Below, piece by piece: positions 1 to 9,200 of a DNA stretch of 64,000 nucleotides. The stretch's first letter is position 1. The number at the start of each line of letters is the position of its first letter. The translations under genes and the position numbers were made by a program. Below the pieces are notes generated by a model. It did no database searches and was not told the DNA's origin. It saw only the letters and a program-made list of their open reading frames with translations. The DNA lies in assembly GCA_017853555.1 (NCBI GenBank), contig JAFMJH010000002.1, positions 155,510 through 219,509 of the forward strand. Reading direction: 5' to 3'. The stretch comes from Steroidobacteraceae bacterium (GTDB taxonomy: Bacteria > Pseudomonadota > Gammaproteobacteria > Steroidobacterales > Steroidobacteraceae).

Positions 1-2
1 AG

Positions 3-251
3 ACCGTGATGCACCGCATCCAGCTCGGCGCGTTCTCGTCGCGCGAGAAAGCGCTCGCGGGTTGGCAAGAGGCGCGCACCCAGCACGTGGAACTGCAAGG
101 CCTGGTGCCGCAGGTGCTGGAAGTCAAAGTCGGCGCGAACCTCATGTATCGCCTGCAGGCGAGCGTGCTCAGCGAGCAGCGCGCGCGCGAAGCCTGCAAA
201 GTTTTGACCAGCGCCGGACAGCCCTGCCTGTACGTACTGCCCGGCCAGTGA
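3..251 (+). CDS. SPOR-domain protein, C-terminal part (5' truncated by window edge)
   Basis: The reading frame is open to the left edge, so this is the last ~82 codons of a longer protein. The visible part fits a SPOR domain: HRIQLGAFSSREKALAGW at the start of the repeat, then a second half with YRLQASVLSEQRAREACKVL and an ending with C-L-Y-V. SPOR domains bind denuded peptidoglycan glycan strands at the division septum, which is family knowledge. The stop TGA overlaps the ATG of the following ExeA-like ATPase (TGATG), so the two are translationally coupled. ExeA-type ATPases also act at the cell wall, so the pairing makes sense. The N-terminal part is not visible. Confidence 0.75.
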   Translation, partial: TVMHRIQLGAFSSREKALAGWQEARTQHVELQGLVPQVLEVKVGANLMYRLQASVLSEQRAREACKVLTSAGQPCLYVLPGQ

Positions 252-1159
252 TGTACGAGCGTTTCTTCGGTCTCGACGAGCCGCCGTTCGCGATCACGCC
301 CGACCCACGCTATCTCTTCATGAGTGCGCGCCACGCCGAGGCGCTCGCGCATCTCGTCTACGGCCTGCGCGAAGCGGGCGGGTTCATCCAGCTGACCGGC
401 GAAGTCGGCACCGGCAAGACGACGCTGGTGCGTTCGGTGCTCGCGCGGGCGCCGCGCGACGTCGAGGTGGCGCTGATCCTGAATCCTTGCGTCACCGTGC
501 CGGAATTCCTGCAGACGATTTGCGAGGAGCTCGGCATCGCCTTGCCAGACGGCGCGAGCGGCAGCGTCAAACGTCTGGTCGATGCGCTCAATGCGCATCT
601 GCTGCAGGCGCATGCGCGCGAGCGACGCGTCGCGCTGGTGATCGACGAGGCGCATCTGTTGTCCCGCGAGTTGCTCGAGCAGGTGCGCCTGCTCACCAAT
701 CTCGAAACGGCCACGCGCAAATTGCTGCAGATCATTCTCGTCGGGCAGCCGGAGTTGCGCGATCTGTTGTCGCAACACGAGCTGCGGCCGCTGGCGCAGC
801 GCATCACCGGGCGCTATCACCTCGGACCTTTGAGTCGCGAGGAGACTGCGGCCTACGTGCGGCACCGCTTGCGGGTCGCCGGCGCGATGCGCGAGATCTT
901 CACTGCTGCGGCACTGCGAGCCCTGCATCAACGGTCCGACGGCGTGCCGCGGCTCGTCAACGTGCTCGCCGACCGCGCCATGCTGGGCGCGTTCGCGCGC
1001 GATCGGCACCAGGTGTCGACGACGCTCGTGCACCTTGCGGCCGCCGAAGTGTCCGGATCGAGTCTGGCCGAGGGTCGCGTGCGACACTGGGTCATCATCA
1101 TCGCGCTGATGCTGTGCGCCGCGAGCGGCGCCGCGGCGTGGTGGCTGCTCGCGCATTGA
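251..1159 (+). CDS. ExeA-family AAA ATPase with C-terminal membrane anchor
   Basis: 302 aa. The start ATG overlaps the previous stop codon, and the protein opens with MYERFFGLDEPPFAITPDPR, the typical ExeA/GspA-type N-terminus. Walker A is GEVGTGKTT at about residues 50-58; Walker B is VALVIDEAH, near residue 130. An AAA lid-type region follows. The C-terminus has one hydrophobic segment (about 277-299: VIIIALMLCAASGAAAWWLL), so the ATPase domain should be cytoplasmic on a single membrane anchor. Classical ExeA carries a periplasmic peptidoglycan-binding domain after the membrane segment. Here the protein ends at the membrane, and a separate SPOR protein is encoded just upstream. That split could place the wall-binding function on the neighbour. 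Substrate machinery (type II secretion or pili) is unknown. Confidence 0.85.
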   Translation: MYERFFGLDEPPFAITPDPRYLFMSARHAEALAHLVYGLREAGGFIQLTGEVGTGKTTLVRSVLARAPRDVEVALILNPCVTVPEFLQTICEELGIALPDGASGSVKRLVDALNAHLLQAHARERRVALVIDEAHLLSRELLEQVRLLTNLETATRKLLQIILVGQPELRDLLSQHELRPLAQRITGRYHLGPLSREETAAYVRHRLRVAGAMREIFTAAALRALHQRSDGVPRLVNVLADRAMLGAFARDRHQVSTTLVHLAAAEVSGSSLAEGRVRHWVIIIALMLCAASGAAAWWLLAH

Positions 1160-1188
1160 TCACGATGTTCGAATTCGGGGGAGACGTC

Positions 1189-3150
1189 ATGAAACGATAT
1201 TGGCTCGTCGCACTCGCGGCTCTGTGCACTTCGTTCGCCGTGCCCGACGCCGGCGCCGCCGAAGGCGCGGACTGGGCGTCGTTCGGTCGCGACCCGGGCG
1301 GCAGTCAGCATTCGCCGCTCGATCAGATCAACCTCAAGAACGTCAAACAATTGCGTCGCGTCTGGACACACCGCAGCGGCGATTTCATCGATGCGTCGTA
1401 CCCCAAAGGCACGGTCCTGCAAACCATCGCGCTGCACGCGAACGGCACGCTCTACATCTGCACGCCCTTCGGACGGGTGTTTGCGCTCGACCCGGCGACG
1501 GGGCGCGAGCGTTGGGTGTTCGATCCGCACAAGCCGGATCCCAAAACGGGCCGCGCGGCTTTCAGTCCGCCGCTCGCGATGCCGTCGCGATGCCGCGGTG
1601 TCGCGTACTGGGCGCCGAGCGCTGCCGAAGGGGCGGCCGCGAACGACGCGACCCATGGCGCGCCATGCCGCAAGCGCATCTTCAAAAATGGCGATGCCGC
1701 ACGCGTGTATGCGATCGATGCCGACACGGGTCAGGCCTGCGCCGATTTCGGCGCGAGCAAAGGGCACCCGGGTTACGTGACGCACAACGATTTCGAAAAC
1801 TACGGCGACGGTTTCGCCGGTTCCGCCACGGCACCGCCCGCCATCATCAACGATCTGGTGATCTCCGCGATGTCCGTGAACGACGGTCTCTCGAACGCCA
1901 AAGACGGCATCGTGCGCGCCTTCGACGTGCACAGCGGCGAGCTGCGCTGGGAATTCAATCCGATCCCGGCCGACCAGCGCAATCTGAGCGGTGCGGCGAA
2001 CGTGTGGTCGACCATCAGCGTCGATCCGCTGCGCAACCTGGTGTTTTTGCCGACCACCAGCCCGTCGACCGATTACTACGGTGGCGGCCGGCGGTTCGAC
2101 ATTCCGCTCGCCAACTCCATCGTCGCGCTCGACGGCGCGAGCGGCAAAGTCGTCTGGTCGAAGCAGGTCGTGCATCACGATTTGTTCGACTACGACCTCG
2201 TCGGGCATCCGTTGCTGGTCGACATCGTGCGCGGCGGCACGCGCGTGCCCGCCGCGTTGCTGCAAACCAAAATGGGTTGGTTGTACGGCTTCGAGCGCGA
2301 CACCGGCAAACCTTTGTGGCCCATCGTCGAGCGCGCGGTGCCGAAGACCGACGTGCCCGGTGACGTCGCGTCGGAAACGCAGCCGGTGCCGACCGACATG
2401 GCCCCCTTCGCCCATCAAACACTCACGCGCGACACGCTGTTCGGTCTCACGCCGATCGATCGTTATGCCTGTCAGCGAAAGTTCGATGCCTTGCGTTACG
2501 ACGGCATGTACACGCCGCCTTCGGTACGCGGTTCGATCCTCTTCCCGTCGGCGCTCGGCGGCGGCAACTGGGGTGGTGCCGCGTACGACCCCGCCAGCAA
2601 TCTTTTGATCATCAAAGCCGAGAATCTCGCCACCATCCTCAAAGTCATCCCGAAAAAAGATCTCGCCGGCGAAGACAAGACGCCGGGCATCGATTATCTG
2701 ACCCGGCCTTTGGTCGGCACGCCGTATCGCATCGAAGGCGAGTTGTTCCAATCGCCGCTCGGCATTCCCTGCACGCCGCCGCCCTGGGGCACGCTCACCG
2801 CGATCGATCTGGCCACCGGCAAAGTACGCTGGCACATGCCGCTCGGCCAAATACGCCGCGCGGGCGTCACGTTGCCCAAAGGCGTCGGACTCGGTTCGCC
2901 GAACGTCGGGGGTCCGATCACGACCGGCGGCGGGCTGACCTTCGTCGCCGCAACGATGGATGCGAAGTTGCGCGCGCTCGAAACCACCACGGGCAAAGAA
3001 TTGTGGAGCGCCGATCTGCCCGTGCCGGGCATGGCACTGCCGGTCACCTACATGGCCGGTGGCAAGCAGTACGTGGTGATCGCCGCCGGTGGCAATGCCC
3101 AGGTCGGCACGCCGATCGGCGATTACCTGGTCGCTTACGCCTTGCCCTGA
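1189..3150 (+). CDS. Periplasmic PQQ-dependent dehydrogenase (membrane glucose dehydrogenase-like domain)
   Basis: 653 aa. I chose ATG 1189 because GGGGGAG lies just upstream and the protein then begins with a signal peptide (MKRYWLVALAALCTSFAVPDAGA). The mature part starts DWASFGRDPGGSQHSPLDQI, the first blade of an eight-bladed quinoprotein propeller. It ends with VGGPITTGGGLTFVAATMD and KQYVVIAAGGN, the hallmark C-terminus of the mGDH/quinate-dehydrogenase branch. No N-terminal membrane bundle and no cytochrome c (CxxCH) domain are present, so electrons must go to a separate acceptor. PQQ enzymes of this type oxidise alcohols, sugars or polyols in the periplasm; the substrate cannot be read here. 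The gene stands 29 bp after the ExeA-like gene but looks functionally unrelated. Confidence 0.88.
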   Translation: MKRYWLVALAALCTSFAVPDAGAAEGADWASFGRDPGGSQHSPLDQINLKNVKQLRRVWTHRSGDFIDASYPKGTVLQTIALHANGTLYICTPFGRVFALDPATGRERWVFDPHKPDPKTGRAAFSPPLAMPSRCRGVAYWAPSAAEGAAANDATHGAPCRKRIFKNGDAARVYAIDADTGQACADFGASKGHPGYVTHNDFENYGDGFAGSATAPPAIINDLVISAMSVNDGLSNAKDGIVRAFDVHSGELRWEFNPIPADQRNLSGAANVWSTISVDPLRNLVFLPTTSPSTDYYGGGRRFDIPLANSIVALDGASGKVVWSKQVVHHDLFDYDLVGHPLLVDIVRGGTRVPAALLQTKMGWLYGFERDTGKPLWPIVERAVPKTDVPGDVASETQPVPTDMAPFAHQTLTRDTLFGLTPIDRYACQRKFDALRYDGMYTPPSVRGSILFPSALGGGNWGGAAYDPASNLLIIKAENLATILKVIPKKDLAGEDKTPGIDYLTRPLVGTPYRIEGELFQSPLGIPCTPPPWGTLTAIDLATGKVRWHMPLGQIRRAGVTLPKGVGLGSPNVGGPITTGGGLTFVAATMDAKLRALETTTGKELWSADLPVPGMALPVTYMAGGKQYVVIAAGGNAQVGTPIGDYLVAYALP

Positions 3151-3158
3151 GCGCTCAG
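3147..3158. other. 12-bp palindrome bridging two convergent stop codons
   Basis: CTGAGCGCTCAG is a perfect palindrome that contains the TGA of the PQQ dehydrogenase (3148-3150) and, on the other strand, the TGA of the nucleoside hydrolase (3155-3157). It might help end both transcripts, but there is no T-run, so this is only a structural remark. Confidence 0.3.
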
Positions 3159-4117
3159 CGCAGGCGTTCTTCGAGCAACGCGAAGACGCGCGCCGCGTCG
3201 GCACGCACGCCCCAGCGCGCGTGCATGACGCGTCCCGGCTGCGGCCGGAACTCGACGGCGGTGTGACCGAGCGTCAGTTTCGATTGGGTTTCGATGTCGA
3301 TATGACAAGCGCGGAACTCGAACGCCTCGGGCGCGAGCAACCAGGCGATCGGGCAGGGATCGTGCAACGGCGCGCCTTGTTCGCGCGGCCCGTTCTCCGG
3401 CAGATCGGTCGAGAACTGCAGCAATTGCGCGGCGGCCAACGCGCGCGACGAGCCGAGCGCGCGCAGCGCCGCGATGCGCGCGGGCGTGGCGCGCACCTGA
3501 TGCGTCACGTCCAGCCCGAACATCACGAGTGGGCAACCGGATTCCACCACCACCTTGGCGGCATGCGGATCGGCGTAAATGTTGTATTCGGCCGAGGCGG
3601 TGATGTTGCCGCCTTCGCTGCGCGCCCCGCCCATGACGACGATCTCGCGGATCGCCACGGCGATGCCGGGCTGACTCTGCAGGGCGGCCGCGACGTTGGT
3701 CATCGGTCCGGTGACGACGAGCGTGATCTCGCCCGGTGCCGCCTCGCGCAGCGTCTCGATCAGAAATTCGACCGCATGACCGATCTCGGCGCCGCGCTGC
3801 GGCGTGAATACCGGCAAGGAGCCGAGCCCGGAGACGCCGTGGAAGTGGCCCGCTTCGACCGGTTCGCGCACCAAAGGTTTGGTGCAGCCGGCGATCACCG
3901 GCACCCCCGTCGCGCCGGCGATTTCGCGCACGATGCAGGCGTTGCGCGCGGTGAGCGCGGCGCTGACATTGCCCGCGACCGTGGTGACGCCGAGGAGGTC
4001 GAGTTCGGGCGAGGAGAAGGCGAGCAACAAGGCGACGGCGTCGTCGACGCCCGGGTCGCAGTCGAAGATCAGTTTGCGCGGCGACGAAGTCACGATGGAA
4101 TTCGTCGCCGCGCGCAC
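3155..4117 (-). CDS. Inosine/uridine-preferring nucleoside hydrolase
   Basis: 320 aa from a GTG start. Nucleoside hydrolases split ribonucleosides into base and ribose in the cytoplasm for salvage. The calcium-binding signature DCDPGVDD is complete (D19, D21, D25, D26), and a later D/N-rich active-site stretch reads PMTNVAAALQ, with DPHAAKVV and HDPCPIAW further on. An internal GTG (codon 9) is an alternative start and would leave KLIFDCDPGVDD near the N-terminus, as in most family members. The gene starts 1 bp after the stop of the small gene to its right, so the two probably share a transcript. Exact nucleoside preference is not deducible. Confidence 0.9.
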   Translation of the reverse strand: MRAATNSIVTSSPRKLIFDCDPGVDDAVALLLAFSSPELDLLGVTTVAGNVSAALTARNACIVREIAGATGVPVIAGCTKPLVREPVEAGHFHGVSGLGSLPVFTPQRGAEIGHAVEFLIETLREAAPGEITLVVTGPMTNVAAALQSQPGIAVAIREIVVMGGARSEGGNITASAEYNIYADPHAAKVVVESGCPLVMFGLDVTHQVRATPARIAALRALGSSRALAAAQLLQFSTDLPENGPREQGAPLHDPCPIAWLLAPEAFEFRACHIDIETQSKLTLGHTAVEFRPQPGRVMHARWGVRADAARVFALLEERLR

Positions 4118-4118
4118 G

Positions 4119-4499
4119 TCATTCGCAGAGGCTCTCGAGATAGCCCTGCGCCACCGGCGACAGTCGCTTCATGGCGAGCGCGCGGGCTTTGGGGGCATCG
4201 ATGAGGTGCTCGAGCGGCCCGGAGACCAGCATGCGACGCACCGAGGGGTCTTTGCGCGACACGCGTGCCATTTTGTTGAGCACGGTGAAACCGCGGTAGA
4301 TCTTCGAGCGGGGCGCTTTGCGCTGCTCGATGGAACGGGCCAGATACTGACCGAAACGCGAGTAGAGGAAGTAATCGTCATCCCCCACGTGAAACCGCGC
4401 TTCAGCGAAGAAGTCGGGGAAATTCCGCTCCAGGTATTCGTTTACCTTGTTGAGACGGGGTCCAGGGTCGTTGTCTTGCGACGCCAGTTGCTTCTTCAT
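4119..4499 (-). CDS. Hypothetical protein, 126 aa
   Basis: Not recognised. I placed the start at ATG 4499 (MKKQLASQDNDPGPRLNKVN); an upstream in-frame codon at 4538 would add 13 residues without a better ribosome site. A GGAGG lies about 15 bp before ATG 4499, which is a long spacing. The protein is soluble and basic, with an aromatic stretch (YLERNFPDFFAEARF) and a charged middle (RKAPRSKIYRGF). It sits immediately upstream of the nucleoside hydrolase with a 1-bp gap, so co-transcription is likely, but nothing in the sequence ties it to nucleoside salvage. Confidence 0.65.
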   Translation of the reverse strand: MKKQLASQDNDPGPRLNKVNEYLERNFPDFFAEARFHVGDDDYFLYSRFGQYLARSIEQRKAPRSKIYRGFTVLNKMARVSRKDPSVRRMLVSGPLEHLIDAPKARALAMKRLSPVAQGYLESLCE

Positions 4500-4647
4500 T
4501 TCAGTCTTGCCACACCTCCAAGGGTTCCGGAGCACCATCTCTGGACGTCACGACCGGTACCTGCTCCCGCGACGCGCGCGAAAAGTAAGGCACAACGACC
4601 CAAGGTGCAATACCTTGAGCGAAATTTTTTTCGTGCGCGAGGACACC

Positions 4648-5439
4648 ATGACGGAGGCAGCGACGAACGCGGCGGCCGCGGACACGCGGCTCGCGAGTTT
4701 TCCGCCCGGTTTGCGCGCGCTCGTCTGCGGCGCGAGCGGCGGCATCGGCAGCGCTCTGGTGCGTGCGCTCGCGGCCGATTCCCGCGTCGCGCAGGTGTAT
4801 GCGGCAGCGCGCGACCCGGACGCGTTGGTCGGGAGATTCCCCGCGGCGCGCGTGACCGTGCTGCCCTGCGAGCTGCACGACGAAGCGAGCATCGCCGCGC
4901 TCCTGCGTGGCGCCACGGCCGCAGGTCCGCTGCACATGGTGCTGGTGGCGAGCGGGCTTTTGCACGCCGGTGCCGCGTTGCAGCCGGAGAAGAGCTGGCG
5001 CGCGCTCGATGCGAACGCCCTCGCGCAGGCCTTCGCGGTGAACACCATCGGGCCGGCGCTGATCGCCAAGCACGCGCTCGGTGCGCTCGCGCGCGACGGC
5101 AAATCGGTCTACGCCGCGTTGTCGGCCCGCGTCGGCTCCATCGAGGACAATCGGCTCGGCGGTTGGCACGCGTATCGCGCCTCGAAAGCGGCGCTCAACA
5201 TGTTGATCCGCACCTTCTCGATCGAGTTGCGCCAACGCAATCCGCAGGCGCTGTGCGTCGGTTTGCATCCGGGCACGGTCGACACCGCGCTCTCCAAACC
5301 GTTTCAAGCGGGCGTCGATCCTTCGAAGTTGTTCTCGCCGACGCAGTCCGCCGAAGCGTTGCTCGAGGTGCTCGACCGTTTGACGCCTGCCGACACGGGG
5401 CGGCTCTGGGCGTGGGACGGCGAGCCGATCCCGTTCTGA
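4648..5439 (+). CDS. Short-chain dehydrogenase/reductase
   Basis: 263 aa. Classical SDR layout: the NAD(P)-binding glycine motif is CGASGGIGSA (about residues 31-40), an S (ALSARVGSI) sits before the catalytic YxxxK (Y-RAS-K, about 180-184), and the segment LHPGTVDTALSKPF follows, as in the C-factor/CsgA-like branch. ATG 4648 is preceded by GAGGACACC, a plausible ribosome site; earlier in-frame codons add an unconserved leader. The substrate is not readable. The gene ends 12 bp from the convergent toxin gene at 5452. Confidence 0.87.
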   Translation: MTEAATNAAAADTRLASFPPGLRALVCGASGGIGSALVRALAADSRVAQVYAAARDPDALVGRFPAARVTVLPCELHDEASIAALLRGATAAGPLHMVLVASGLLHAGAALQPEKSWRALDANALAQAFAVNTIGPALIAKHALGALARDGKSVYAALSARVGSIEDNRLGGWHAYRASKAALNMLIRTFSIELRQRNPQALCVGLHPGTVDTALSKPFQAGVDPSKLFSPTQSAEALLEVLDRLTPADTGRLWAWDGEPIPF

Positions 5440-5451
5440 GGCGCGCGGGAC

Positions 5452-5847
5452 CTACCGCAGTCGGGTGAGACCCGGTATGCGGTCATAGGCGGCATCGAAG
5501 CTGAGCACCGTCTCGATGCCGTGACGCTGCATGGCAGCGACGTGCAAGGCCGCTCGCACCGGCAGCGACGGGTACTGCAACACCAGTTGCTTGGCGCGCT
5601 CGACGGTGTCGCGGTCCATGGGCAGCACTTCGTCGACGACCCCGAGCAAGGCATCGAGCGCCGGCTGGATGCTGCCGCGTCGTTCGAGCGTCGTGTAGCG
5701 ATGCAGGATTTCCGTGAACACTTCCGCGTCGGTCACGAGCCGCACGCGCTCGGTCACGAGACCCTCGAGGCGTCGCTGGGCGTCCGCCTTGTTCGGGTGC
5801 GCGGTGCCGACGAGATACATCGGCACGTTCGAGTCGATGAACACCAC
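5452..5847 (-). CDS. PIN-domain (VapC-like) toxin
   Basis: 131 aa from GTG. The start FIDSN holds the first acidic residue of a PIN ribonuclease (D5), followed by DAEVFTEIL (E42, E46) and the C-terminal LSFDAAYD (D118). Active VapC toxins usually have Asp in the motif xDALH; here the equivalent is VRAALHVAAM, with Ala where Asp is expected. The nuclease centre may therefore be weakened or use another residue. VapC toxins cut initiator or other tRNAs or rRNA, which is family knowledge. The gene begins 20 bp after the stop of the RHH antitoxin, the usual antitoxin-first order. Family membership is firm; activity is open. Confidence 0.82.
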   Translation of the reverse strand: MVFIDSNVPMYLVGTAHPNKADAQRRLEGLVTERVRLVTDAEVFTEILHRYTTLERRGSIQPALDALLGVVDEVLPMDRDTVERAKQLVLQYPSLPVRAALHVAAMQRHGIETVLSFDAAYDRIPGLTRLR

Positions 5848-5867
5848 GGGTCAGCGCTGCCGCAAGA

Positions 5868-6134
5868 TCAGTAGCCGCCCGGATCGGCGGCCGAGAGATA
5901 ACCGCGCTCGGTTTCCGTGCCGAGGCGTTCGATGGGGCCGGTCGGCCCGGCGTGACGTACCGCGCTGCGGATCGCGGCGAGCTTGCGATCCACATCGGCG
6001 GTCGAGGCCTCGCGCCGCGCTGCAGTGAGCGCCTGGCGCACCCACTCGGCCACTGTCATGCCGCGACTCGCCGCCGCTGCCTGCAAGGCCGCGTACTCGG
6101 CGTCATCGAACAGCACCTGCAAACGCTTTGTCAT
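5868..6134 (-). CDS. Ribbon-helix-helix (CopG/VapB-like) antitoxin
   Basis: 88 aa from ATG 6134 (MTKRLQVLFDDAEYAAL). An N-terminal strand plus two helices (RGMTVAEWVRQAL) give the ribbon-helix-helix DNA-binding fold, and the C-terminal half is likely the toxin-binding tail. An upstream in-frame start at 6170 would put the coding region across the inverted repeats described next, so I prefer 6134. The pair probably autorepresses its own promoter through those repeats, as is usual for vapBC operons. Confidence 0.8.
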   Translation of the reverse strand: MTKRLQVLFDDAEYAALQAAAASRGMTVAEWVRQALTAARREASTADVDRKLAAIRSAVRHAGPTGPIERLGTETERGYLSAADPGGY

Positions 6135-6139
6135 ATTAG

Positions 6140-6169
6140 TGAGTCTGTATGACTCATGCATATGAGTCA
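6140..6169. promoter_or_regulatory. Putative toxin-antitoxin operator (three TGAGTCA-type half-sites)
   Basis: Two overlapping inverted repeats share a half-site: TGAGTC at 6140-6145, GACTCA at 6151-6156 (5-bp spacer), and TGACTCAT (6150-6157) with ATGAGTCA (6162-6169) around GCAT. The site lies directly upstream of the antitoxin start on the minus strand and 67 bp upstream of gltB on the plus strand. Arrays of short half-sites are typical RHH operators. Binding by the encoded antitoxin is inferred. Confidence 0.6.
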
Positions 6170-6235
6170 ATTAAGGCTAATCTCTTTATATGGCGCAAAC
6201 CCCGTAGGTATAGTCGCGAAATCCAAGGAGAAACC

Positions 6236-9200
6236 ATGAACGACCCCACCTCGGGCGCGCCTGTCCGCGTCACTCGCCCCGGCAAGCAAGGGCTCTACGA
6301 TCCCGCCAACGAGCGGGATGCCTGCGGCTTCGGCTTCGTCGTCGACATCAAGGGTCGCAAATCGAACAAGGTCTTGCGGGATGCGATCCAGGTGTTGAAA
6401 AACCTCGACCACCGCGGTGCCTGCGGTTGCGAGACGAACACCGGTGACGGCGCCGGCGTGCTCATGCAGATGCCGCACGCATTCCTGAAGCAGGCCGCCC
6501 GCGAAGCGCACATCGAACTGCCCGAAGCCGGCGAGTACGCCTGCGGTCTCATCTTCATGCCGCGCAACCCCACGCAGCGTCGCAAGCTCGAAGAAGTGTT
6601 CGCGCGCGTCGTGCAAGCCGAGGGACAGATCTATCTCGGTGGTCGCACCGTGCCGACCGACAACTCCATGCTCGGTGAAACGGCGAAGGGCAGCGAGCCG
6701 TTCATGCGGCAGGTGTTCATCCAGCGCGGACCCGACACCGCGACGCCCGAAGATTTCGAACGCAAGCTCTACGTGATCAGAAAGCGCGCGTACAACGACA
6801 TTCGCGTCTCGACCAAAGGTGGCGCCGAATACTGGTACGTCGCGAGCCTGTCGCACAAGACGCTGGTCTACAAGGGAATGCTGCTCACCATGCAGCTCGA
6901 CGAATACTTCCCGGACCTGCGCAATCCTTTGATCGAAACCGCGATCGCGCTCGTGCACTCGCGGTTCAGCACCAACACCTTCCCGAGCTGGGATCGTGCG
7001 CACCCGTATCGCTACATCGCCCACAACGGCGAAATCAACACGCTGCGCGGCAACATCAACTGGATGCGCGCACGCGAAGCGTTGCTCGAATCGGAGCTCT
7101 TCGGCGACGACATCGAAAAATTGACGCCGATCGTCAACGTCAACGGCAGCGACTCGTCGATGTTCGACAACGTGCTCGAGCTGATGGTGCTCGCGGGTCG
7201 CTCGTTGCCGCACGCGGTGATGATGATGATCCCCGAGCCGTGGTCGAAGCACGAATCCATGGATCCGGCGCGCCGCGCGTTCTATCAATTCCATTCGAGT
7301 TTGATGGAGCCCTGGGACGGCCCCGCGGCGATCGCGTTCACCGACGGCGTGCGCATGGGTGCGCTGCTCGATCGCAACGGTCTGCGTCCGGGTCGTTACT
7401 ACGTCACCAAAGACGATCTGGCGATCGTGGCGTCGGAAGCCGGCGTGCTCGACATTGCGCCCGAGAACATCTTGCGCAAGGGGCGTTTGCAGCCGGGACG
7501 CATGTTCATGGTCGACACCGAGCAGGGCCGCATCATTCCGGACGAAGAAATCAAGGCCGCGGTCGTCAACGAACGGCCCTACGCCGAGTGGCTCAAAGCC
7601 CATCTCGTGCATTTGAAGGATTTGCCGGCCGCGCCGCAATTGCCGCAACCCGAACCCGAGACGCTGCGTGCGCGGCAGATCGCATTCGGCTACACCTTCG
7701 AAGATCAAAGAATTCTGATGGCGCCGATGGCGCGCGACGGCGTCGAAGCCGTCGGCTCGATGGGCAACGACACGCCGCTCGCCGTGCTGTCGCAGCGGCC
7801 GCGGTTGCTCTACGACTACTTCAAGCAATTGTTCGCGCAGGTCACGAATCCGCCGATCGACTGCATCCGCGAGGAGATCGTCACCTCGTCCGACGTCTGG
7901 CTGGGTTCGGAAGGCAATCTGCTCGAACCGAAGCCCGGTGATTGTCGTCGCGTCGAATTGAAGGGGCCGGTGATCACCAACGAGGATCTCGGCAAAATCC
8001 GTCGCATCGCGCTGCCCGGTCTCAAAGTCGGCACGCTGTCGATGCTGTTCCGCGCCGCGCGCGGCGCGGCCGGATTGGACAAGGCACTCGAGCACATGCG
8101 CGAAGAGGCGCGCCGGCTGATCGAGCAGGAAGAGGTCAACATCCTCATCCTGAGCGACCGCGGCGTCACGCGCGACGAAGCGGCGATTCCGTCGCTGCTC
8201 GCGGTGTCGAGCCTGCACCATTATCTGATCCGCGAAGGGCTGCGCATGCGCGTCTCGCTGGTGCTCGAAACCGGCGAAGCGCGCGAGATCCACCACTTCG
8301 CGTTGTTGATCGGTTACGGCGTGAGCGTCATCAACCCGTGGCTCGCCTTCGAAACCCTCGACGGCATGATCCGCGAGCAGATGCTGCCGAACGTCGATCA
8401 CAAACTCGCCTGCGCGAATTTCGCCAAGGCGGCCGTGAAAGGCGTCGTGAAAGTGATGTCCAAGATGGGCATCTCGGCCGTGCAGAGCTATCACGGCGCG
8501 CAGGTGTTCGAAGCGATCGGCTTGCGCCAGGACGTCATCGACGAATACTTCACCGGCACGGCCTCGCGCATCGGCGGCATCGGTCTCGACACGATCGCCG
8601 AAGAAGTGTTGATGCGGCATCACGCCGCGTTCCCCGAGCGCACCGTCAGCGATCACGTGTTGCCGACCGGCGGTCAGTATCAATGGCGCGCCGACGGTGA
8701 ATTCCACGTCTTCAATCCCGAGAGCATCCATCGCCTGCAGAAGGCGGTGCGCACGGGTTCCTACCAGACCTACAAATCCTACGCCGAGCTCATCGACGAT
8801 CGCGCCAAGAATCTCTCGACGCTGCGCGGCTTGCTGGAATTCAGCAAAGCCAAGCCGATTCCGATCGAGGAAGTCGAGCCCATCGAAAGCATCATGAAGC
8901 GCTTCAAGACCGGCGCCATGAGCTACGGCTCGATCAGCAAAGAGGCGCACGAGACGCTTGCGATCGCCATGAATCGCATCGGCGGCAAGAGCAACACGGG
9001 CGAGGGTGGCGAAGACCCCGAACGTTACGTGCCGTTGCCGAACGGCGATTCGAAAAATTCCGCGATCAAGCAGGTGGCCTCGGGTCGCTTCGGCGTGACG
9101 AGCGAATACCTCACCAACGCCAAAGAAATCCAGATCAAGATGGCGCAGGGCGCGAAGCCCGGCGAGGGCGGGCAGTTGCCCGGCACCAAGGTGTATCCGT

